Positions 1-10,370 of a DNA stretch of 64,000 nt are shown here, one piece after another. Position 1 is the stretch's first letter; every line of letters starts with the position of its first letter. The translations under genes were made by a program, and so were the position numbers. Where the stretch lies: positions 806,001 through 870,000 of the forward strand of contig SDUX01000008.1 of NCBI GenBank assembly GCA_008729055.1, read 5' to 3'. The notes below the pieces were generated by a model. The model saw nothing but the letters and a program-made list of their open reading frames with translations. It did not search any database and was not told where the DNA came from. The DNA comes from Pyropia haitanensis (lineage: Eukaryota; Rhodophyta; Bangiophyceae; Bangiales; Bangiaceae).

Positions 1-2647
1 CGGGGTTTCGACCAATGTATTACGTCACGAGCCCCTCCTAAGAGTCCATTTGCGGTTGCCGCCGCCTCCGACACTGGACACGCACTTTGGGTGGTGCACA
101 GCGGCCCGGCAGGAGCCCCGGTGGCCCGAGCACCAACTCCGGGCGCCTTCTCACGGTCCGCGCGCCGCCTACGCTGCGGCTTGTGAGTGGCTGAGCGACG
201 AACGTCGGCGGCGGTCTAGCCACCGGGGCGCCCTGGCCTGCGAGACGTGGCGGTGTGTTGGGTCTAAGGACAGCACCTGCCAACCTCCTCGTTGCTGTCG
301 CCTCGGCCTCTCGTTGGCGTGGCATGGAGGATGCGTGGTCAGGGGGGACGACACTCCCACCGCGTCTCCATTGAGGGGAGACCCCGGCGACCCGCCGCGG
401 GCACGCTGGCCCGGTGGCCCTCCCCGACCCTTGCGTGATTGGTTGACTGCCCGGCCATGACCCCCCCGCCCGCACGACGAGAGGGGGTCAGACTAGAAGA
501 TGGCCACCAACGACGACGGGATGGCCCGGGGGGGTGGACGGGGGGGAGGTTGAGGCGATTCCGCCCCCAACCCCCTCTTCTCCGCGCCTCGTTCTCCAGT
601 CTAGCACCCCGCTACACATTTCCAGCAATGCACAGTGTCGAGGGTGCGAAGGGAGCGACGGCGTGGCTCTGCAGGCCTTGCCCCAAGTGGCCATTGACTG
701 CGATGCAGTGGGGGGGGGGTCCCGAGACGGCTTCGCCACAGCCATGGCGTTTGGCACCCGCCGAACCGGCGATACGGGCTCGTCTGCCTTGAGGGGGGGG
801 CGGTGCGGTCGGGATTGAGGGGAGGCGCGCGAATTGCCTGGGTTTGTCAGTGCCCCGCCGCCCCCCGGCCCTCCCCCCCCCCTTGCCGACGTGGCTCTCA
901 GTGTTGCTGCCCGAGGGGCCGGCCGGACTGCGGCGAGGGCGGCGGCGCACGGCGGGCGCGGCCCGCACTTTGCGGGTCCCGCCGCCGTCAGGCGACCGCA
1001 GTCGCGAGGTTCAACTCGTGCAACCAAGCTGTTTTCTGTCTTCCCAGTCGCCCCCCCTCCCCCCCCCTCCCCACGTCGAGTAGGCGGGGTGGAGGGGCAG
1101 GGGGGGGGGGTCGCTGGGGATGCGGATCGGCGTGCTCGCGCGTTCCGGGCAGGGGCGGCGGCGGCCGCCGCGCCGCGCGGCGGTGGCGGTGGCGGTGCGC
1201 CACGACGGGGGGGACAACGCCACCCTTGCGCGCCCGGCGTCGCCCTATTTCCGTCGAGGACGGGCCGGATGGTGTAGTGTGGGTTGAGGGTAGGGGTTGT
1301 GTGGCGGTTTTGTCTTTTCTTGTCCCTTACGCCGCCGCGTCGAGGCTGGCGGAGGGGGAGGGCGGCGGCGGCGCGAGCCCCCGCGCTCGAGGGTGCAACA
1401 GGGAGGGGGGCGCCCGCCCCCCCTCCCACCATCCCCAGGAGGAGAATACAGGCGGTGTCGAGAGTCGACGGGCGACCCTGGGGGGCGGCCGATCGCGTTT
1501 GGGCGTTTCCCCGCCCCCCCCCCCGCTTGGAATATGTCTCTTGTTGTTTGTTGCTGTGGAAGGTGCTCCTCCACCCCCTCCGTCGTCGCTGCACGGGCAC
1601 CCGCGCGGGTGCATTGACGTTTGCGGGGGATCATTGCATCGCGAACCCCCCCCCCCGCTCGCGCGGCCGCCGGTCGCCGACCCGGCTGCCGGGCGGGGTG
1701 TGTCGGGAAAAGGCGGCGCGTCGGGCGGGGTGGTGCGTGGGGGGGAGTCGGTTGTGCGCCAGTGCCGCGCGCGCGCGCGCCGTCCACAACGTCTAACCAA
1801 CGCGGACGCCTACGACCGCCGCCGCCCCCTTGTGGGTGGAAACCCCATCATTGCCAGGCACATACGGCGCTGGTGCGGTGGGGGGGGGGTGGCGGGTGGG
1901 GTGGGGTAGCACGCCCCGCGCGGCAAGGGGGGGGGGGGGGCGCCGGTGCTCGCCCGCGGGGGACACGCCCCTCTGCCGTGCTGGGTTTCCCCGCCCGGTG
2001 GGGGGCGGGCGGGTGGTGTGGGGCGCTGCGGGCGGCTCGACGGCCGCGCTGCGCGCCCACCCCACACTCGGTTGTGTGGTGCGGGCGGTGCGTTGGTGTG
2101 CGGAGTGGGTTCGGCGGCGAGCCGCCCACGTCCGTGCAGGGAAGGTTCGACGGCGTCTGTGCCGGGCTGGCGGGCGGGCGGGCGGGCGGGGGCGGGCAAC
2201 GGCCGGGCGGGCGGCCGCTCGTCCCCCTCTCTGCATAAAGACCCCCCCCCGCCCCGGCGGTGGAGTGCCTCCTCGGGTCGCTACGTTCGCGCCCCTCCCA
2301 CCGCTCTACCCCTCAGGAGCACGTCGTTGCGGCACTCCCCACGCGCGGTCGCCCCGTGTCCTGCCCACGGCCCGCGACGTGGACGTCGTCCCCGCGCCGA
2401 CCCGCACCATCCCCCACCCCAGACTCGGTCTGCGCTGCCCCACCCCCCCCCCACACCTCCGCGGGGACGGACACGTTTGGTGCGGGTGGTGGGCGTGACG
2501 AGGCCGCGCACGGTGCCGCGCGCCTCCACGACCGGAACGTTGGGCGCGGCTTGCCCCGACCCACCCCACCCCGACTCCCCACCCCCACCCGGCCACCACT
2601 ACCACCGGCTGCCCCGTTCGCGTCTCTGCGGGGCTCGCCCTACCATC
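1..2647. other. Intergenic, no gene recognised
   Basis: This stretch is extremely GC-rich, with many G and C runs (for example around 1926-1940 and 2443-2453). The open frames on both strands are Arg/Pro/Gly-rich mirror images of one another, as expected from base composition. I see no conserved domain, signal peptide or convincing splice structure. The last few hundred bases would hold the promoter and 5' leader of the bZIP gene that starts at 2648; I see no clear TATA box. Confidence 0.5.
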
Positions 2648-3706
2648 ATGAGCATGGAGGTAGTGGCCGACTGGATGCCCGGGGGGCTGGACCTCTCCTC
2701 CCTCCACCTGCCTCCGGTTCTCATCTCGGACACGGGGCTCCCGGCTGGCGGCGGCGGCGGCGGCAGCGGCGGCTGCCGGTCGGCGGCGGCGGCGCCACCG
2801 TCGGCGCCCGCGGCGCTCGGCTCGGCGTGCAGCGGCGGGTCGTCCAGCTCCCTCGACGACCTCGACGCGCTCAACGCCGCGGCGTGGTCGTCGCTGGTCG
2901 AGGCGCCACTCCCGCCGTCCGCCTTCTCCCCCGTCACCCCGCTTGGCGACGCGCCGCTGGCCGGCGCCGCCGCCGGCGGTGACGCCAAGTGCCCGGCGGC
3001 TGCCGCCGTCGACCGCTTCTGGGCCGACACGCCCACCTCCGTCGCGGACCTGCTGTCCTCTTGCCACCCGGCGGTGGTGCCGCCGGGCAGCGCGCCTGTC
3101 GCGGCGGCCGCGGGGGGGGGGGGCTCCACTGGCGGCGCGCCCGACGCGCTCCTCCGCGTCGACCCGGACCTGCTCAACGCCACCGACCGGCGGCAGCGGC
3201 GGCGGCGACTGCGGTCGCTCAAGCACCCGCGTGGCCGCGGCGGCGGCTGGGCGCCCGCCGTTGGCGGGGTGACCAAGAGCCTCGCGTCGTCGCCGTTGCC
3301 GGCGCCCGCCGGCTGGACGCCCGCCGCGGCAGCCGGCGGTGCTACCGCTGCCGGCAGCGTCGGCGGCCGCCGCCCCCCATCCCCCCGTGGAGCGGCGGCG
3401 GCACCTGCTGCGGGTGGCGCCGGTGGCGGCGGCGCCTCGCCGGCCGCCGCGGCCGCCGCGGCGGACGCGGCGGTGGACAAGAAGGCCGCCCGCGTCATCC
3501 GCAACCGGGAGGTGGCGCTCAAGGCGCGGCAGGCGGCCAAGGAGAAGGCGGCGCGCCTCGCCGCGGACAACGCCGCCCTCACCGCCCGCGTCGCGGAGCT
3601 GGTGGCGGAGAACGCGGCGCTCCTCGCCGCCACCGTCTCCCTCCGCACGCAGGAGCGGGGGGGGGAGGGCGCGGCGGGGGGGGACGCACCAAGGAATTGG
3701 GCGTGA
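2648..3706 (+). CDS. bZIP transcription factor
   Basis: This is a 352-residue nuclear DNA-binding protein. The C-terminal quarter (about residues 277-335) is a basic leucine zipper. The basic region KKAARVIRNREVALKAR has the family signature N-x7-R, and it is followed by a heptad repeat with Leu, Val and Asn at the expected positions (LAADNAALTARVAELVAENA). The N-terminal three quarters are Ala/Gly/Ser/Pro-rich and acidic in patches, and probably act as a disordered activation region. I chose the ATG at 2648 because the frame upstream is Arg/Pro-rich low-complexity sequence, whereas the protein from MSMEVVADW onwards looks genuine. It would act as a homo- or heterodimer; target genes cannot be inferred. 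The frame ends 56 codons after the Asn of the basic region. No intron is needed. Confidence 0.85.
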   Translation: MSMEVVADWMPGGLDLSSLHLPPVLISDTGLPAGGGGGGSGGCRSAAAAPPSAPAALGSACSGGSSSSLDDLDALNAAAWSSLVEAPLPPSAFSPVTPLGDAPLAGAAAGGDAKCPAAAAVDRFWADTPTSVADLLSSCHPAVVPPGSAPVAAAAGGGGSTGGAPDALLRVDPDLLNATDRRQRRRRLRSLKHPRGRGGGWAPAVGGVTKSLASSPLPAPAGWTPAAAAGGATAAGSVGGRRPPSPRGAAAAPAAGGAGGGGASPAAAAAAADAAVDKKAARVIRNREVALKARQAAKEKAARLAADNAALTARVAELVAENAALLAATVSLRTQERGGEGAAGGDAPRNWA

Positions 3707-4788
3707 GGCGCCGCGCCGCCCGCCGTCGCCGCCTCCCTGTGGTGTGTCTGTTTTTTTAAATCGTCTTTTTTTTGTTGGGTTTTTTTGTTTGTGTCCGCGG
3801 GCGCGCGCGTCGGGGCTGTTTACCTCGCGTGCCGCCGGGGGCGGTGGTGTCGACGACCGACCCGCGGATGCGGGCGGACCCGCCCCCATGTACTTTCATG
3901 TACCTTCCACGCGTGCTTGTATTCTCTCGCCTTGTGTCCTTTTTCTTTATTCGGGCTCGGTCTACTTCTCTTGTGCAGCAGTAAACGCTTTTTTTTTTTC
4001 TTTGCACGTGCCCGTCCCCTGCACCACGCGCAGCTGCGCGTCAAGAGGCACCCCTCCACTCTCCCCGCACCCACACTCTCTCCGATTCCGCGCAACAGAG
4101 CTTCCTGTGCGGTCTCTAGGCGTGGCCATCTCCTTGCTCCCAGTGTGCAAGGTGAAGGCCTGGCTCGCCGCGCACGGGGCGTGCGGCTCGGGGAGGGCGG
4201 TGGACCGTGCGGGGTGTGGATCAACTACCCATCCATCCATCCGTCGGCGTGGGTGCCCCACCGACGCATCGTTCGCGCGCGCGCGCTTCTTCATCGCGCC
4301 GTCGCGGGTGCGGCAAGGCCGGACTTGCCACTATAGAATCATAGTGTATTTCCAACAGAGTGATAAGTAACGAGACCACTTTTTGGCTAGCGCGCCGATG
4401 CATCCGGGCAGAGTCGTCGCGGGTGATCGTAGGGGTCTCGCTCTCCGACGACCAGAAGGACACTTAACTAGAGCTCGCAAGTGATGGTCGTGAAAGTTGC
4501 GTTCCAAACAAGAAGTTGACCTCACATGGCGGGCACCTGGCCACCCATTTTTTGAGTTTCGAGCCAAATTATGCCACGTTGTCAGTGATCCAGTGCCAGT
4601 CGGTTCGTGAAAAACGTGGCCGTGTGCCCCAGGCGGCTTGCAGCAGCCCGTCCTCTCCGCGACGGCAACGCGCGGTAGACTCGGACTTCGCGCCCCCGCT
4701 CTGTGGTTGGTCTTTTGAGGCTACGGCCTCGCCCCCCTCCCCGACGCCACCCCCTCGCTGGTCTCGGCCTCCCAGTGCCCCCCTCCCT
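3707..4788. other. Intergenic region
   Basis: This is the 3' flank of the bZIP gene followed by the 5' flank of LSM1. It has several T-rich stretches (3750-3790, 3990-4005) and is less GC-rich than its surroundings. No coding domain is recognised in any frame. Confidence 0.4.
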
Positions 4789-5731
4789 ATGAATCCTCCT
4801 CCCCGCGCGTCGCCACCCGCAGCGGCGGCGGCGCCACCCCCCCCCCCTCCCCGGCAGCGGCGCCCCCCCCACCCCCCCCCAGCGGCGGCGCTGTCGCGTC
4901 GCTGGGCCCGGGGGCCCCTCCCCCCGGCGGCACCCCCGCCCCTCCCCCCCCCCCCCCGGCGCGGCGAGCCTCGTCGAGCAGCTCAATCGGCGGGTGCTCG
5001 TGTGCCTCCGCGACGGGCGGCTGCTGCTGGGCACCCTCGCCGCGTACGACCAGTACGCCAACGTGGCGCTCGACGCGCCCGTCGAGCGGGTGATTGTGGA
5101 TGGCAGCTACGCGGACGTGCCGGCGGGCGCGGCGGTGGTTATCCGGGGGGAGAACGTGATGCTCGTGGGGGAGGTACGTGGTGGTGTGGGGCAGGGGGGT
5201 GGCTGGGGAGGGGCAAGTGGGGGGGAAGGCGCATGGGCGGTGGGCGCGGGGGGAGGGTGGGTGGGGTGGGGAACAGGAGAGAATAGGGCGGGTTTTTGAC
5301 CGTGGGTGGGAGTGCTGGCTTGAGACGGCTGGGAGCAGAGGGGTGTCCTGCCGCGTGTGCAGCGGCAGCTGGTGGGTGTGGCGGGGGGACGGCGTGCCGC
5401 GGTGCGGGGCCGTCCCGCCGTGTCGTCGGCAGGGTGGGCGACGTGCTGTCGTGACGCTCGGGTGGCCAGTCGCTGTCGCGTTGGGGGGCGTGGGGGAGGC
5501 TGACCAGGCATCCACGCTGCGCGGGGAACCCAACGAGCCGCCGCTGACCAGACCGCTGCACCCCCTCCCGTCCGCTACCTGGGCCGCCGCCCCTTGCCCG
5601 CCCCCTGCGCCGCACACCGCCGTCTGCCGCCGCGCCGGTTCCCGTCTGGCCACCGCCCACCGCGCCTTGTGCTGCCGTCGCTTTCCCCCCTCACACGTAC
5701 ACACCCCTGCCTCCTTTTGTCCTACTCCCTC

Positions 5732-5766
<35 letters not shown>

Positions 5767-5944
5767 CGCGCCCGCCCCCCGCACAACGCAGATCGACGCC
5801 GAGTCGGACGCCCGCGCGACGGCCCGCCTCACCCGCGTGTCGGCGGCCGACATTCGGCGGGCGCGATCGGCGCGGCAGGCCGACGCGGGCGCGTTTCGGC
5901 GGCGGGAGCGGCTCGAGTGGCCGGTCCCAGAGGACTATGTTTGA
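4789..5944 (+). CDS. LSM1: U6 snRNA-associated Sm-like protein LSm1 (one intron)
   Basis: LSm1 is a subunit of the cytoplasmic Lsm1-7 ring, which binds deadenylated mRNA 3' ends and promotes decapping. Exon 1 encodes the Sm fold: ASLVEQLNRRVLVCLRDGR (Sm1, about 4964-5020) and VVIRGENVMLVGE (Sm2, ending at 5173). The intron is 5174-5791 (gtacgtgg to acgcag, phase 0). Exon 2 (5792-5944) gives the helical tail and ends ..PVPEDYV. The N-terminus is unresolved. The best ATG (4789) lies in another frame from the Sm domain, which has a TGA at 4790-4792 and no ATG before the domain. The sequence between them is poly-Pro/Ala encoded by C runs (4838-4957), so an indel in a C run, or an unseen intron, probably separates start and domain. 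Confidence 0.8.
5174..5791 (+). other. LSM1 intron with long T tract
   Basis: This is a GT-AG intron of 618 bases with donor gtacgtg and acceptor gcacaacgcag. It contains a pure T run of about 32 bases at 5735-5766, just upstream of the acceptor, which is an extreme polypyrimidine tract. Confidence 0.8.
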
Positions 5945-6321
5945 GGGCATCTTTGGAGGGGTTGGGGGCCGCGTGTTGTGTGCGGGGGAGGGACCAACCA
6001 TGCTTGATGGACGCAGCAGGGGCGGAGCAGGGGGGAGAGGAGGGTGCGGGGCAGGGAAGTTGGGGGCGAAGGGGCGGCCTGGGGAGATGGTATCTCAGGG
6101 CAGACGTCCGGGCCGGGACAGCACCAGGGGATGGGGGTGGCGGTTGGGATGTAAGAGGTGGGGGGCTGAGTGGTTTCTCAGAAGAGCTGTGTCTCTCTAG
6201 TGCACCTCGTCGGAACGCAAGACGGGTTCCACGCGTCGACCGCGCAACATGCGATGGCAGCACACCCGCAAACTAGACACACCTCCCCGTCCCCCCCTTC
6301 CACCCCCGCCCCCCTGCGCGC
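5945..6321. other. Convergent intergenic region
   Basis: This is the short gap between the 3' ends of LSM1 (+) and the SDR gene (-). It is G-rich, and no feature is recognised. Confidence 0.4.
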
Positions 6322-7608
6322 CTACACATTGTCGGTGCACCCGCCACGCATAAACGCGTCGTACGACTCGTAGCGGGGCTTCCACCCGAGCACCGCCCAC
6401 GTCCGCGAGCAGTCGATCGCCTTGCCGAGGCCGCCCCGCTCCGCGGGCATCGGCACCCCCCCCGGCAGCGGCGACGGCACGTCCGCCTCAAACACCGGCG
6501 GCTCGGCGTCGGCAAAGCGCGGGTGCGCGAGCGCCGCGGCGACCAGCCCCCGCCGCGTCACCGGCGCATTGTCCGACACGAGGAACACGTCGACGCCGCC
6601 GGCATCGTCGGCGTCGTCGGCCGCCGCCGCCGCGGCGCCAGAGTCGCCCGCCCCAGCAGCCGCCGCCGCCGCCACCGCCGCCCGCACGCCCGTAGCGGCA
6701 CACCCGAGCGCCGCCACCGCCGCCGCGGCGGCGTCCTCATAGTGCAGCATATTCACGAGCCCGTCTGGGTTGCCGCCGACGCTCCCCCGCCACAACCAAA
6801 ACTTGTGCGCGCCCCGGCCGAGCGCGTAGAGCCCCGCCAGCCGCACGACCGTCCCGCCCACGGCGACAATCGCCGCCTCGGCGGCGCCGAGGCGCCCGCC
6901 GCCCGGCGTCGTGGCGCTGCCCTCTGTCACCACGCCGCCGCCCTCTTCCGCGTACGCGCCGGCGGTGCTGGTAAAGACCAGCCGCCCGGCGGCGGGGCCG
7001 CGCCAGCAGGCAGCCGCGCGGCGGGCCTCGGCAGCATAGTCGTACGCAGAGGAGGGCGGCATGCAGAAGAGGACGTTGGAGAAGGTCGCCGCCGGGGGGG
7101 GGGGGGAGCTGGCCGCGTCGTCGCCAGCGCCAGCGCCGGCGCCCGCTGCCGCCGCGTCGGCCGCGTCGGCATCGTCGCGCGTCCGCGGCACCGCGCCCGC
7201 CGACCGCAGCGCGTCGTGCCGTGCGTCCGTCCGCGTCTCGGCCACCACGGACCGGGGCGGACCGTCAGCGCCGCCTCCTTCCATCCACAGGCGGGCGGCG
7301 ATGGAGCCGAGCGTGCCGGCGCCGAGGATCAGGAGGTCGCCGCCCGGCGCGAACGCGGCGGCCGACGATGCCTGGCCACTATCCGCGACGGCCGCCGGCG
7401 GCGGGGACGAGGACGGAGGGGTGGGGGTGGCCATGGAAGCCGCCACGACCCGACGGTACCGGCTGGCGGGCGCCCACCGCGGCGCCGCGTGGGGACGCGC
7501 GGCCACGGCGGCGGCCGCCGCCGCGAGGCCCGCCGGACGGAGCAGGGGCGTCCGCAAGGGGGGCAGGAAGGCCGCCGTGGCGGTCGCAGCGCCAACGGTC
7601 GGTGCCAT
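6322..7608 (-). CDS. Atypical SDR / NAD(P)-binding Rossmann protein, probably plastid-targeted
   Basis: This 428-residue protein starts at MAPTVGAATATAAFLPPL. The first 60 or so residues are rich in Ala, Arg and Pro and nearly free of acidic residues, as in a plastid transit peptide. The Rossmann nucleotide-binding motif follows at DLLILGAGTLGSIAARLW (GxGxxG). Later come NVLFCMPPSSAYDY, LVFTSTAGAYAE and VVRLAGLYALGRGAHKFW, in the order seen in extended or atypical SDR proteins of the YeeZ-like epimerase/dehydratase group. The classical YxxxK catalytic pair is not apparent: the place expected for it reads GRLGAAEAA. The protein may therefore bind NAD(P) without standard SDR chemistry. Two Ala/Asp/Gly-rich insertions interrupt the fold. 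The in-frame ATG at 7863 is rejected as a start because its extension is unlike the rest. Substrate unknown. Confidence 0.7.
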   Translation of the reverse strand: MAPTVGAATATAAFLPPLRTPLLRPAGLAAAAAAVAARPHAAPRWAPASRYRRVVAASMATPTPPSSSPPPAAVADSGQASSAAAFAPGGDLLILGAGTLGSIAARLWMEGGGADGPPRSVVAETRTDARHDALRSAGAVPRTRDDADAADAAAAGAGAGAGDDAASSPPPPAATFSNVLFCMPPSSAYDYAAEARRAAACWRGPAAGRLVFTSTAGAYAEEGGGVVTEGSATTPGGGRLGAAEAAIVAVGGTVVRLAGLYALGRGAHKFWLWRGSVGGNPDGLVNMLHYEDAAAAAVAALGCAATGVRAAVAAAAAAGAGDSGAAAAAADDADDAGGVDVFLVSDNAPVTRRGLVAAALAHPRFADAEPPVFEADVPSPLPGGVPMPAERGGLGKAIDCSRTWAVLGWKPRYESYDAFMRGGCTDNV

Positions 7609-8838
7609 GACAGATTGGAGGCGAGAGGGTGCCGGGTTGGATGATGCCAAGTAGGTGCGACGACGGCGGTGGCTGCCCCTCCGACGATGAGATAGGAGCG
7701 GGCTGACCCGGAGCAGGTTGCCAGCCTGGAGCGCGTAGCGGCAGAGCAACATCCAAAGCTCGGGGGCCTGGCGGCTGACCCTGTGCCAGGTCGACAGAAC
7801 TTGCATCCTCGGGACTTGAAGCACCATTCGCTCAACGCACGTCACATTCCTGCAGTTGGACAAATATATGACGCAGAAGTCAGACTTCTGAAGGAGTTGA
7901 ATTAATCGTTACAAGGACTGTGTATCAACTGTCCGCAGCGGTGTGTACCGTTCTACAGCAAGGCAGCCGCCAATTCGAGGACAACGTGTCTGTCCACTCT
8001 CTCTGACCTACCCGTACCGCCACTTTCATCACGCATCCTCACCGCGGTCGCGTCGTCCCGGTCCCGGCGCACCAAAGCGACGTCGGCTCCGGTCCGCCGC
8101 GTCTTCCTCCTTTGTGGTTCCACTCTCTTTTCAAGCCGCTCTCCCCACGGCCGTTCTGGTTGCGTCTTCTCGGCGATTGTCGCGCCTCCTGCTGCCGACC
8201 GTCCCCGCCCTGGTGCGAGGCCCGGGCCTCTGCCTACCCCTTGCGGTGCCAGGTGCGCCGGTGGTCGGCCAGCGGTTGGTTGTGGTGTGACGCTTGTCCC
8301 TGTCCGTCGGTGGACTGCGCCTGGGGTGACGGCCGCGGCGCGCACAGCGGTGGGGCCCGATGGACGCGTCACGCGCCCATGTGGTGGGGTTACTGGTACG
8401 TGTGGGACACCTCGTTGCGTAGGCTGGTGGCGGGGTGACCTACCTGATGCGCTGCGAGTTGGTCGGTGTTGACTGCTGCCTCTGTGTGGGATGAGGCAAG
8501 GGCTTGTGCCGATGTTTGCTTTCTTTTGGAGCAAACTGCCTGTCCCACGCTGGGTGACGCGGCTTCGAGAGAGACACGGAGATGGGCCCACTCTCTACAG
8601 GTTCCTGGGAGCAGCCGTCGCCATGGTTGCACTGCTCTGGTCCTGTACGGCGTCATCCTGGCGCTGACATGCCCAAACGCCTCTTCGCTTGCCGCTGTTG
8701 TTCCCCCTGGGTGCGTCCCCTCGCCCCGTCCTTGATTTTCTTGTTGGGCGCATTCTCCCTCTTCATCCCGCTATCTCGACCAACCCGCATCCCCCACAGC
8801 GTTCTACCAACGCGTACCCTCCCCACACCGAGTCACAG
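7609..8838. other. Divergent intergenic region, includes probable first exon of TSG101
   Basis: The SDR gene (-) and the TSG101 gene (+) diverge here, so both promoters should lie within it. The N-terminal 25-30 residues expected for a UEV protein are missing from the exon that starts at 8839, so a short first exon is probably hidden here. I could not place it. A gtacgtgtgg donor-like site at about 8397 is one candidate exon end. Confidence 0.35.
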
Positions 8839-9780
8839 GTGGTCAATGACGTCCTCACCGCTACGCGTGACTTTCGGTCGCTCCGGCCGGATGTGCGTCC
8901 CCCCCCTCCTCGACCTAGCGCGTCCAGCGCTCCTCCCCCATTGCTGTGCCTGCACGGCACGCTGCCCGTTGTCTACCAGGGCGCCACGTACAACATCCCC
9001 GTGGAGCTGCTGCTGACTGTCAACCACCCTCACCACCCGCCGCTGGCCTATGTCCGCCCGACATCCACTATGGTCATTGCCCCCCAGCACCGGCACGTGG
9101 ACGTGGACGGCAAGGTGTACTTGCCGTACCTGTCTGAATGGACCCACCCGCGCTCCAACCTGTCTGACCTCCTCCGCGACATGGCATCCGTGTTTGGCGT
9201 CGCCACGCCCGTGCTGTCGCGGACCACCCCACCAATCCAGCCGACCGACGAGCCACGGCGGGAGGCGCTGCTGCGGCAGCTTGCCGCCCGCACCACCGCC
9301 CGACTGCGGGAGATCAGCGACGCGGCGGCGGCGGAGCTGGCGCGGCTCACCGCCGAGCGGGAGCAGCTGCTCGCGCTGGACCGGGAGGTGGGCGTGAGTC
9401 TCGACCGCCTGTCGCTGTCGTCGGGCCCGGGCGGCGGCAGCCACGGGAACGACCCGGACGCGACCCGCCGGCGGCTGGCCGCCCTCCGCGCGGAGGACGC
9501 GGAGCTGACGGCGTGGCTGTCGGCCAACGCGGAGCTGTCCAAGGAGGTGGACGTGGACAAGCTGGTCGTTGCCGGCGACGTGCCGTCGGCGCAGCTGCTC
9601 GACGCGCGCGCGGAGGACCTGGCGCTGAGCGACGCGCGACACCTCGTGTCCGAGGCGTTCCACCAGGAGCGCATCAGCCTGGACGTGTTCCTCCGCGAGA
9701 CCCGCAAGCTCAGCCGCGAGCAGTACATGGCGCGGGCGCTGGTGGTGAAGATCAAGAAGGTGCAGCGGCAGCGGGCGGCG
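8839..9780 (+). CDS. TSG101: TSG101/VPS23-like ESCRT-I subunit (both ends provisional)
   Basis: ESCRT-I TSG101 binds ubiquitinated cargo and P(S/T)AP motifs at endosomes during multivesicular body sorting. A UEV domain is clear: GTLPVVYQGATYNIPVELL, then YVRPTSTMVI, then HVDVDGKVYLPYLSEW. As in TSG101, a Tyr stands where an active E2 has its catalytic Cys. Next comes a coiled coil (about 9250-9420), then the C-terminal steadiness box, SEAFHQERISLDVFLRETRK, ending near VVKIKKVQ. The exon probably begins after acceptor agtcacag at 8839 (phase 0). The domain ends at 9780, where a family member would stop within about 15 residues. Here the frame instead runs into G runs and stays open to 10374 with meaningless sequence. 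An indel in the G run at 9781-9799 would give a stop at 9878. Confidence 0.8.
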
Positions 9781-10370
9781 GGGGCGGCGGGGGGGGGGGC
9801 GCCAGGAAGTGGGGGGGGGGGGAGCCCCCCGGCAGGGGGGGTGGGGGGTATTCGTCTGGTCATCAGCCCTATCGGTAGGGCTGATGGGCCCGGTTTGGTA
9901 GGACCAGGGACGGGAAGGGACGTTGACCTCACCCGCGGCCATTCCTTTTTTTTTTTTTTGCACGTGCAAGGATGGTGGGCTCGGGCGTTCCAGACAGACA
10001 CCGTTGCTGCTGCCACCGCTGGCCGAGCCACTGGGATCGGGAAGGAATATAGGACAGAAGGGGCTACACGCTGCAGCTGCCGCCCGTCTGGGCTCATGCG
10101 CGCCGCAAGCGTAGTGCGTTTGGACCCGACGGGGACGCGAATTGGATGGCGAGTGAGGCCAATACGGACACAGGACCAAAAAAGAAAACGCATCGCTGCA
10201 AGCTGTGCGCACCACCCGCTACCGCTGGGAATCAAAACGATTTTCTTCCACCTTACCAATGTCCTCCCTTTCCTCCCGCTCCCGCAAGACGCCCCCTGGC
10301 GAACTCCCCGGCGGACTGCATCCCGTCTCCCCCTACCCCGCCCCCTCCCTTGCCCACTCTACTCCCCAGT
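9781..10370. other. 3' flank between convergent genes
   Basis: Long G runs (9789-9799, 9813-9822) are followed by a perfect inverted repeat, catcagccctatcggtagggctgatg, at about 9860-9886. It could form a hairpin in the TSG101 3' UTR. A T run lies at 9944-9959. No coding domain is seen. Confidence 0.4.

Noticed and set aside
488..1600. Long minus-strand open frame of 370 codons
   Set aside because: Pure composition effect: Arg/Pro/Gly runs, mirrored by equally long frames on the other strand, no domain.
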